Positions 54,891 through 64,000 of a stretch of DNA of 64,000 nucleotides are shown piece by piece (the first letter of the stretch is position 1; each line of letters starts with the position of its first letter). Source of the DNA: Diogma glabrata (taxonomy: Eukaryota > Arthropoda > Insecta > Diptera > Cylindrotomidae); contig OY856188.1 of NCBI GenBank assembly GCA_963693315.1, positions 146,498,962-146,562,961 on the forward strand, given 5' to 3'. The notes under the pieces were generated by a model that saw only the letters and a program-made list of their open reading frames with translations, was not told where the DNA came from and ran no database searches. The translations under genes and the position numbers were made by a program.

Positions 54891-57479
54891 GTAAGTTTAA
54901 TTTTAAATAATTGGTGTATGATGTTTCATTTCAGAAACCAAAACTTCATTTTGCAGAAACAGCTTTTAGAGAATACTGTCTTTTTTTATTGTAATATGGT
55001 TTCGATTGTAATAGCTACACGTTTGTTTGTTTTATTTATAAAGGCGGCAGAAAATCTACATAGAATAGTATATGTTATCTACAAGTTCTTCGTCTGTGTA
55101 ATTTTATCCATTCAGATATATTTGATTAAATTTTTACCTGAATTTGAATTAACGATGGAGGGCTAGGATTGTGGAAAAGCACTGATCGTTTATTAATTTG
55201 AAAATAATTCAGTTTCTTAACTGCTGGTTATCACCGAATGGGTGGAATAACTTCTAGCGATTACTCCCGGCAACTAATATAAAGCCACTGAAGATTTAAG
55301 TATTAAATGCTTTTATACATAGTTGAGGGTAAGAGTGATTTAAACAAAATTGTTAACAAAAGTATGGTAAAATCCTGGAAACATAGACACTGAGACACAC
55401 ACATAGTAAGAGAAAGCTATTACCAAGCTCGCTGGCATAACAGGATTAGACTATGGCTGTCGAATGTAGAAAGTTTGAAGAGAATTAGGGTTCAGTGAGG
55501 TTGACACGTATATAACACTAGAGTAGGTTATTAGTAAATGATTTTTGACCATTATAGGGAGATTGTTCGATCGCACATCAAATCTTTTTCTCAACCTTTC
55601 TTAAAACATTCATATGTTAGGTTTTCCATAATTTATATATAGAGCCAATTTGTCTAGCACCAATCTCATGTGTCTTGAAGGTCTCACTCATAACAGCTTC
55701 ACCTTAAAGATGATAACACCATCAGGGTGGGTACGCGATCAACAGTACTAATTTTATTGACAAGATATAGTTGTTAGTCAGTTGTTTCTCTTGACGGCAC
55801 AATCTCTTTCGCAAAACAACTTTAATTTCATTTGTTTTATTGCTTGGCAAATTATTATATATTTTTATATCACAAAAGTTATTATTTTTGGTTTTTGATA
55901 CAATAATTTCTGATTAAAAACTAAATGTCAATATATGGAGGGGCGGGCTGAAATCTCAAGGCTTTGAGATATCAAAACTTCGGTCTGGGTTAAGGATTTT
56001 GATATAGTTTTCGAAAAAAACTTTTATTAGTTGTTATTAGAAATTTTTTTTAGTTTTGGGCAGCGATGCATATCAAACATAAAACTTTAACAAAAGTATA
56101 AGTATGTTAGGTAGATTTCATATGATAATCTAAAAGAAAAACAAAAAAAAACTCTCACGATCGCATTTCTTCACCTACAACAAAAATTTTTTCTGTATAC
56201 GTTGCGGCAAAGTCTTTTGGACAAGTTCGCGAACTGGCCATATCCGGGTACAGGTTAAGTGGCTAGAGCCAAAAAAGTCGAAAAATCTAGGGCGTTATAA
56301 CTTCCGTTTGAATCATAATATTTTAATAAAATTTATCAATATTGAATATTTGGACATATTTCTATCATTTATTTTCAAATGACAACCTTGGCGTTCCAGG
56401 TTCTTGAAAAATCAGCTGTTTTAAAAATTTAATAAACTTTGTTGTCCTTGATTTGGCTGAAAATGGCCAATCTCACTTTTGAATATGTGCGCATACGTTA
56501 ACTAGAACATAAATCTTTTCAAAATTAAAAAAAAAAATACTTCAAGTCTAGAGGTTGAGACACCAGGGCTTTTAGAACGAAAACAAACGCAAACGGCCAT
56601 GCCTTCCTCATTTTTGAGTTAATGTTATTTAAACTTATATTAACTTTTAGATAAACTTTTCAACTATAACCTCAGAAATTTTCAGCTTTCTAACTTAAGA
56701 GGTCTCAATGTAATTAGCATTAAACCTAATGCATGCCATTCAATTACAACAACAACTTTTATAAACAGATAAAAATATCCCATAGAAAAAATATTTTAAA
56801 AATTTCTTTTGTATTTTTTTCAGTTTTTAGTTTTTTTTGCAAAAATTTAAAAAAAAATTAAAACAAAGCTGAGTCATTATTGTTTTAAATTAAGGAATAT
56901 TTTCTTATATGCATATTGATTACACATTTACAAAAGTCTTCCTAAATTGTAGATATTTGAATTATTTTAGGTGTAAAAGTTGTTTAACAATTTTAGATTA
57001 TAAATTATGTGTGGTGGTGTTGTAGGTGTGACGTTGTGAGAACGTTTATTTGCTTTTTGGTGGATTTAATATGTTATTAAAAGTAGGTTTAACCAAATTA
57101 AATAAAACTGTTCCGAAATCGCATTGATAAAGTAGTTTCCGTTAATGTATTTAGTTTGGTTTGATAAATTTTTGGATTATTCTGGACTTGGACTATTCTA
57201 CTTAAATTTTTTATTTAAACTAATCTGACACATCCAGTTCTATTTGTACAAAAAGCTGTCTGGTCCCGAAATCTACCTATTTCTAGCGGATATACGTGCC
57301 GCTTGGACGTTTTTTATCTCTGTTTAGATATTTATTACAAAACTTAACACGAAACATCAAAACGTTGCCGAAAATTATTATATTAACAGATCATAAATTA
57401 ATATAATTTATTGAAAAGATTATGTACTCAGCAAACTACTCAAAAATCTCTCCACTTAGCGTTTCGAGAAAATATTACA
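54891..57479. other. Probable sno intron, mostly featureless
   Basis: No further exon recognised. Contains an RTE fragment (55577-55805). ORF 54774-55166 overlaps exon e in another frame and runs into the intron; rejected. Confidence 0.5.
55577..55805 (-). pseudogene. RTE LINE fragment
   Basis: About 230 bp at roughly 80 percent identity by eye to 42778-43010 of the intronic RTE copy (shared GAAGGTCTCACTCATAACAG-like and ATTGACAAGATAT words). An independent, older insertion. Confidence 0.7.
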
Positions 57480-58090
57480 AAAATAATCAAAAATTCAATA
57501 TGCTAAAATATTCTAAAAATTATAATAAAATCAAAAATTTAAACTTTTTTTCAAAATTCTAAAAATATTGCAAATATTCATAATTCACAAATTCAAACAT
57601 TTTCCAAAATTCTAAAAATATTGCAAAAATTATAAATAAAATCAAAATCAAAAGCACAAACTTTTTTCAGAATTCCAAAACCAAAAACACAAACTTTTTT
57701 CAAAATTCCAAAAATTATAATAAAACCAAAAATTTAAACTTTTTCAAAATTTAAAGACTGTTCCGAAAATTTTTACAAAATGAAAAATTTAAACTTTTCA
57801 AAACTCATAAAAAAAATTGTAACAAAAATTATAATAAAATCAAAAATACAAACGTTTTTCAAAATTTCAAAAATCTTCCAAAAATTATAACAAAATTAAA
57901 AAGTCAAACTTTTTTCAAAATTCAAAAAATTATAATAAAATTAAAAGTTAAACTTTTTCAAAATCCTAAAAAAATTCCAAAAATTCATACAAAATTAAAA
58001 ACTTTTTTCAAAAATCTAAAAATATTGCAAAAATTCATAATTCACAAATTCAGAAATCGACATTTTTTTCAAAATTCATAAATATTTATA
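57480..58090. repeat. AT-rich degenerate minisatellite
   Basis: About ten imperfect units of roughly 55-60 bp, built from AAAATTATAATAAAATCAAAA then AACTTTTTTCAAAATTC then AAAAATATTGC. Units vary in length. A second block is at 58480-58680. Confidence 0.7.
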
Positions 58091-58479
58091 CTCAACAACT
58101 CTACGTACTACATAAACACTTAAAACTTTATTCACAGAAACTAATTTAAAAATCACATTTATAATTTTAACTTCACTATCGCAGGTTTAAAATAAAACTA
58201 ATTCATTCTACAAGAGGCAATTTGCTTATATACAATTCTGCATAGTTCTCGACTATTCGAGGTCCCTCTTTAGAAACCTTGAGAAAACACTAGAATATTC
58301 GATTATTTTACGTTATGATGATTTGGTTCATAAAGTAAATTTATGTTGACCCAAGTTCTAAGAAATACAACAACAACACTGTTCATTTCATTAATTTGTT
58401 GTTGTGTTTTGTTGTGATTTGATTTGTCTGGAAGTGATTGTAATCGTCTGGATTTTTTTGTAATCGTAGCAATATACAT

Positions 58480-58680
58480 TCATAAAAATTTCTTCAAAAT
58501 TCATAAAATAAAAAATATTGCAAAAATTATAAATAAAATCAAATTTAAAACTACAAACTTTTTTCAAAATTCCAAAAATATAGCAAAAATTATAACAAAA
58601 TCAAAAATACATACAAACTTTATTCGAAATTCCAAAAATATTCCAAAAAATTATAAGAAAATCAAAAATTTCCATGTCCA
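58480..58680. repeat. Second block of the same minisatellite
   Basis: Three to four units with the same TATTGCAAAAATTATAA and ACAAACTTTTTTCAAAATTCC words, 390 bp after the first block. The LTR-like sequence between them (58090-58480) resembles 40140-40280. ORF 58424-58750 is a by-product of the repeat. Confidence 0.65.
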
Positions 58681-59163
58681 ATTTTCATGTTCAATTACAT
58701 TTCATGTCATACAAATAACACTAGTGTTCAAGAAAAATCTCCCTATATAAAACCCAACTTTTCCTATAGATTTTGACCTGCTATACACGAATATCATATT
58801 CATTTTTTTAGGTTAGCTCTTGTTTTTGAGATATTCGCCAATTTTTTCGGTGAAAAAAATGTTATTCCGGTTTTTGGATCGCATATTTTACAAAACAAAC
58901 AAATTTAATATATTAATAAGTCAAGTGCATAGTAAAGATACTAACATACATTTTGAGCTTTTTTTTTGAAAAAATTTATCAAGGATTCTGGAAGTTGTAC
59001 TCGAAAAAAGTTGAGAAAAAATCAAAAATTTATGTTTTTTTTAAATTTTTCTATATTCAACGCCATAAATTTTGAACAAACAATGATTTTTTTTTTTTTT
59101 TTTAATAAGAAGTGTTGTGTAGTAGGAATTACAAAATGTGTCACAACAACACATAGATACCTT

Positions 59164-60341
59164 TTAAGACGTAGGTCCCACAACAACATGCGTCTTGAGG
59201 TATAGGTGGACGCTTTTTTTAAATCTTTGTGGATTGAAAGCACTCGAGACTATTGATTCGGGCAAAGCATTCCATGTGTACGATGTACGCACAAAGAAAT
59301 CTCTTTGCATTCTATTACTATGACAGTGAGTAATCTCGACAGTTCGACCGCCCGCACACACCGATTGACGAGTAAAACGGGGAAAAACATATGTCTGAGG
59401 CATTATGGACCTGATTTCATCCGAGCACTGCTGGTGACGATATTTATAAAAAACAACGAGATCAGCAACAGTGCGACGATGTTGCAGGGAATCAAGACCT
59501 AATGTTAAATCTCGATCACCAACAATTCGTATAGCTCGCTTTTGAACAGAGTCCAAAAGAGCCAGGATAGTAACAGATGCAGCGCCCCAAACTTGACAAC
59601 AATACTCCATACAGGGACGAATATAGGACTTATAAATGTGGAGTAATTGATGCGGAGTAAAATATTTTTTACATCTATTGAGGAGGCCGAGTTTTCTTGA
59701 CGCGCTCTTTGCCATGGCCATTATATGATCGTTCCAGAGTAAGTCATTGGATATTGTGACTCCCAATAAACGAATGCTTTCACATTCGCGTATTTGGTCG
59801 TCACACATATTAATTGAAATATCGTTGGGAAACTCGGTCTTTGATCTGGAAACAATCAATAGCGTGTTTTGGTGGAATTAAAATTGACCAAATTTTTGTC
59901 ACCCCAATCGGCGACTTTTTTTAGGTCCTCGTTTACATTTATGGCAGCGTCTCTCCGGACGGGATTTATTCGTTCATGCATTTTACCCTTTGAAGATAGG
60001 GGGACGAATGACTTGTGCAGTGTACTATCATCTGCAAAACTATTTATTGGGTTACTGGTGATTTGCAACAGTTCGTTGATATAAATTAAAAATAAAGTGG
60101 GAGATAAAACTGAGCCTTGGGGTACACCAGCGTTAATTAATTTGGACTCAGAAGAAAAGCCATCTATAGATACCGAGATGTATCGGTTAGACAGAAAATT
60201 TTGAATCAACTTCACGACTGCGGGATGAAAACCGTACGCAACGAGCTTGTTGATCAAGTTGGCATGCCAAATTCGATCAAATGCTTTTGAGATGTCTAAT
60301 GCGATTACGTACGTTTCACCACCTTTCTCAAGTATGCTATT
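59164..60341 (-). pseudogene. LINE A copy 3: RT palm and C-terminal domain
   Basis: From 60257: [53 protein letters not shown] (catalytic FADD). A one-base loss near 59859 (STKTR) shifts the frame. It continues VSRSKTEFPNDI, ECESIRLLGVTISNDLLWND, LLNRCKKYFTPHQLLHIYKS, YIRPCMEYCCQVWGAASV and ends FKKSVHLYLKTHVVVGPTS. Jockey/CR1-type non-LTR reverse transcriptase. Confidence 0.85.
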
Positions 60342-60351
60342 CCAAATATCT

Positions 60352-62252
60352 GATACAAAAAATCTTCCAATGTCTGATACAAAAATTGCTAAAGAAGCAT
60401 ATTATCAGCTACAGTTCAACCTCGCAAGCCGCGATTCTAGAGCGGAGTGGAAATTGGTAGATGAAATCCTATGTAACAAAGCTAAAAAGAATACTATCGA
60501 CAAAATTTACAAAAAAAATACCTCAGAAATTTGTACGGATAAAAATGAAGTGGCCAATGAGTTCAACAATTTCTTCATCAATATAATCAAAGACAGTACT
60601 GGTAGTTTACCTGAAATAGATCTTAATAACCCACTTCTACATAATCAGGGTAGTTACCAAAGTAATTCCTTCTTTTTTAAGCCAGTAACTAGAGAAGAAC
60701 TAATTGTTCAACTTTCTAGTATTAAAAACAAACAATCAGTTGGAGCTGACGGGATTAGCTCCCTTCTTTGTAAGCAAATTGGCGACCTACTAGTTGATGT
60801 ACTATGTTATCTTTTCAATCTAAGCATTGAAACTGGTACATTTCCAAACAATCTCAAGCTAGCAGTGGTCATTCCGATATATAAAAAGGGCAAAAAGCTA
60901 GAAAAAAATAATTACAGACCCATCTCTCTACTTTCAAGCTTCTCTAAAATCTTCGAAAAAATTGTTAAGGGTCGGTTAATTCAATACCTTGATAAGATCA
61001 AATTTTTAAACTGCAAACAATTTGGGTTTCAAAGTGGCACTGGTACTGAAGATGCTTTACTGAGTTTTCTTAGTCCTGTTTTTGACTATCTTAACAAGGG
61101 GCTTAAGGCAGGAGCTATTTTTATTGACTTCAGTAAAGCATTTGATATGGTCAACCACCTTGTGCTTCTGGCAAAACTTTATCATATCGGTATTCGTGGA
61201 GTGGCTTACTCGTGGATAAGATCCTATCTCGCAGACCGTAGACAAACAGTTAAAATCGATGACCATTTCAGCCCAATAACCAATTTTAACGTAGGAGTTC
61301 CTCAAGGATCTGTCCTTGGACCTCTACTGTTCCTTATATATGTTAACTCAATATTTGACTTAGAAACGAAAGCCAAGAAAACTGCTTTTGCGGACGATAT
61401 TGCACTAAGCTACGATGGATCTTCAAAACCGAGTATCATACAGGATATGAATAATGATTTAAAGCTCATCAGGAAATGGATTGATTTACATGGCATGATT
61501 TTGAGTAACAAAACCAAGTGTATGCTGTTCAATATAGGAAACGACTACCAAATTCCCCATAACGCCGTTGTGTATCATAAAAATCAGTGTAGTGAGTTTA
61601 ACTGTTCCGGATGTACAGAAATTGAAAAGGTTTCAACGTTTCGCTATCTGGGTTTGCATTTGGATAGCAAATTAAACTGGAACGAACATATAAAATGCTT
61701 GTCCAAATTCATGTTAATAGCAATTCGCAAAATGTATTTATTGCGCCCTCTCGTTCCCAATCAGTATTAAGAACCATATACTTTGCTCTTGTCGAATCAA
61801 AACTATTGTACGGGTTATCTTGTTGGGGTGGAATGTACTCTACTAACCTAAATCCGATTTTTCTAACCCAAAAGCATGCAATAAGAATTATTTATCACAA
61901 AAATCGTAGAACTCATTCACTCCCTCTATTCATTAAAACGAACGCTCTTCCACTGAGATACATGTACGTGCTCAAAATTCTGAAAATTTTTTTCTTACGT
62001 AAAGATTATATGAATATTCGTCCAAATATTATAAACTATAATATTCGCTCTCTCAACTGTATTGTCCCAATGCCTTTCAAGGAACATTTTAGACACTTTT
62101 ATTCATACCTTGCGCCTTTCTTATTTAATAAGCTACCCCACTCCATACAGATTCTGTCTCAGATTCTGTCTCAAATTAAAATGTTCTTGGGAAACGTTAG
62201 GGTTTGGATTTTGGAAAAAACGTATGCTGAAGTAAATGCATTTTTCCGATAA
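60352..62252 (+). pseudogene. LINE-2 reverse transcriptase
   Basis: Open from within the insertion to 61770: [106 protein letters not shown] (catalytic), and CSEFNCSGCTEIEKV, FRYLGLHLDSKLNWNEHI. A single frameshift near 61767 leads into VLRTIYFALVESKLLYGLS, ILTQK-like and PFKEHFRHFY segments ending at 62252. The long ORF reported from 60247 begins in antisense LINE A sequence; the true coding starts after 60350. Nearly intact apart from truncation and the frameshift. Confidence 0.85.
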
Positions 62253-62433
62253 GTTTTCTGGTGCTCGTGTGTGTTCTGTTGCTGAAGTAAGAACTCTTGG
62301 TTGTTCTTGTTCTTGTTCATGTTTATGTTTATGTTATCCTTGTGATTCTTGTTTTTTCTAAATTGTTTATATTACTAAATGTTAAAAATCTATTTTATTA
62401 AGTGTTAAATTTGTCTGCATATGCTGCAACTCT

Positions 62434-62585
62434 CATGCTCTGCCACTGTTTCCTATGAAACACAAGAGCATGTATATCTTTATTTGTATATATTATTTTT
62501 TAAAATCTAAAATTTAATTTTTCTTATGTAATAATTTTTTGTGTACAAATAAATGAATTTTTTGAATTGAAAATTGAATTGAATT
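62434..62585 (+). other. LINE-2 3' UTR stem-loop and tail
   Basis: CATGCTCT (62434-62441) pairs with AGAGCATG (62465-62472), and inside it GTTTC (62448-62452) with GAAAC (62457-62461). This is a two-step hairpin about 110 nt before the GAATT tail. Comparable 3' hairpins serve as reverse transcriptase recognition sites in related LINEs. Confidence 0.6.
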
Positions 62586-64000
62586 GTGCCACATAGTTCA
62601 ATAGATCGGTTGTTGATCTTTTGTTTCTAAAACCGTATTGGCTGTCAGATATCAAATGGTTGTCTTCCAAAAATTTGGATATGTGTGAATTAATATAGTG
62701 CTCGTATATTTTAGACATGACTGGGAGTAAGGCTATTGGTCTATAATTTGAAATATCACATTTCGTTCCTTTTTTTGGGACAGGCTGGACATTGGCCAAC
62801 TTCCAGCAGGATGGATAAATACCAGATTTATAGGATTTATAAAATATTTTGGTGAGGGTTGGTGCAAGTTCTTTTGAAAATGTTTTTAGAATAACAGGAG
62901 GAATGTTGTCCAGACCAGAAGCTTTGTTGTTGTTTAACCCCCTTAAAAGTTTTTCGACAATTTTGGGTTTGAAATGTAATTGTTTCATATTAACTCCTGA
63001 AGACTGGTTTGGGGTATTTCTTTGGGAGTTTCTAAAACTGTTGAATTTGAAGCAAAGCGTTCCGCGAACAATGTAGCTTTCCTTGCAGGGTCAGTAAAGA
63101 TTGAGTCACCATCAATGATAGGAGGGATAGAAGATTTAGTACCACAATTTAAAGAATTAATGGCACTGTAAAAACATTTGTCAGAAATTGACATACTCGA
63201 AAGTTTTGCCGCTTTCGCTCTGTCAATCTCTGCTTTTTCGTTTTCGATTATCTGGTTTGATATTTTATTAGCCTTTAAATATTGGGATCGATTAACAGAG
63301 TTCTTTTTGTGAATCCAAATATTAAATAATCTACGTTTTGTTTCTAAGAGCCAATTTGGCTGCTTTCGAAAACAAATATTTTTGTTGGGGTTTCATTATT
63401 GAAAAGGGAACGAATTTGTTAATACCGAATTGAATGGTTTCAGTAAAGTTTTGAGCAGAAACATTTACATCGTCAGTATAAAAACAATGACGATCAAAAG
63501 GGAAACCTTGAAAAGAACTTCGGAGACCATTGGTGTCCATTTTGAAAAGTGAAATATTTTACGGGATTTGGGAACTCTAGTTTGTAGCAAATCAGTTTTG
63601 ATAACTGATGTGATTAGATAATGGTCAGAATTTTCCAATACTACCCTTATCGACATTGACACTCGTAATATCTGGCATAGATGTGAGATAAAGGTCTAAG
63701 AGAAAACTTTTATCACCGCCATTACGAGGAGTGAAAGTTGGGCTTTTTACAATCTGCGTCAGGTCGTGCGATGCAGCAAATATTTCTGCCTGCCTGCCAT
63801 TGTTGTCGTCGGTCATTTTGGAAAATTCCAACCACGATTTGTTGTGGACGTTGAAGTCACCGGTAACGATAACCTCACAACTTTGAAATTGTGCTCTAAT
63901 TTCGTCGACAACATTAGTCAAGTCATTAAAAAATTGGGATTATGTTTGTTTGGGGACCGGTATAGAGCTATTGTGAAAAAAGAAATTTCAGGTAGACAAA
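62524..64000 (-). pseudogene. LINE A copy 3: endonuclease and RT fingers
   Basis: From 63921: [55 protein letters not shown] (endonuclease GDFN and downstream). After a frameshift near 63640: [16 protein letters not shown]. Linker KYLFSKAAKLALRNK. Then SISDKCFYSAINSLNCGTKS, a further break near 62990, and KLLRGLNNNKASGLDNIPPV, KKGTKCDISNYRPIALLPVM, YGFRNKRSTTDLL of the RT fingers. Three or four frame breaks. Confidence 0.8.

Larger units (their letters stand above)
60350..62585 (+). mobile_element. LINE-2: CR1/L2-like non-LTR element, 5' truncated
   Basis: Plus-strand insertion within LINE A copy 3. It starts inside the pre-RT region, so the endonuclease is missing, and ends in a tail of GAATT units (TTGAATTGAAAATTGAATTG) rather than poly-A. 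This type of tail is known in CR1/L2-like LINEs. No clear target duplication. Confidence 0.8.
59087..64000 (-). mobile_element. LINE family A, copy 3 (split by LINE-2, runs off the window)
   Basis: 3' end with A tail at 59087-59103. Coding 59164-60341 and 62586-64000. The break coincides with LINE-2 (about 60350-62585), inserted in the opposite direction. Comparison with copy 1 at 30742-30790 shows the joined target with a loss of a few bases. The 5' end lies beyond 64000. This is the best-preserved family A copy. Confidence 0.85.

Noticed and set aside
54774..55166. 130-codon plus ORF
   Set aside because: Overlaps sno exon e in another frame and continues through its intron.
58424..58750. 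108-codon plus ORF
   Set aside because: Low-complexity Lys/Asn/Ile product of the A-rich minisatellite.
60247..60351. N-terminus of the 507-codon LINE-2 ORF
   Set aside because: This part is antisense LINE A sequence upstream of the insertion point; the frame is open by chance.

Overview
This is a eukaryotic, AT-rich nuclear window, most likely from an insect and plausibly a dipteran. The evidence is spliced exons with GT/AG introns, insect-type Ty3/Gypsy elements, several LINE families, hAT and P-superfamily DNA transposons, and dense foldback MITEs. No bacterial operons, CRISPR array, rRNA or functional tRNA gene is visible. Almost all of the sequence is mobile DNA, much of it nested.

Layout. 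1-8301 holds a foldback-MITE array; its first copy is split by a young Ty3/Gypsy element of CsRn1 type (299-6611) with matching 818-bp LTRs and an open pol. 8302-12490 is non-coding and rich in inverted repeats, including two perfect palindromes. 12492-13556 is a short P-superfamily element with 8-bp target duplications, a THAP-like exon and a perfect 210-bp palindrome. 13669-14650 is a hAT fossil, followed by a LINE 3' fragment and a MITE. 16549-28950 is a decayed Ty3/Gypsy element (Gypsy-2) split by a second CsRn1-type element (Gypsy-3, 21923-28096). 29100-36131 holds LINE fragments, a palindrome and a TIR element.

The one host gene I can support runs on the + strand from 38828 to 54890. 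Five exons have fully consistent splice phases, and their translation ends in an acidic stretch plus [11 protein letters not shown], which I recognise as strawberry notch (sno/SBNO family). The exons precede the helicase core, which lies beyond the window. Intron 2 is about 14.4 kb and packed with mobile DNA: an RTE LINE inside a MITE, hAT remnants and three or more LINE remnants.

54891-64000 is intron or downstream DNA with an RTE fragment, an AT-rich minisatellite and a LINE (family A) split by a second, oppositely oriented LINE.

The most interesting mechanistic signal is in the two CsRn1-type elements. Both have the classic -1 slippery heptamer A AAA AAC in the Gag frame, one codon before the gag stop, and pol open in the -1 frame. 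Gypsy-1 also has a strong stem-loop at the right distance downstream.
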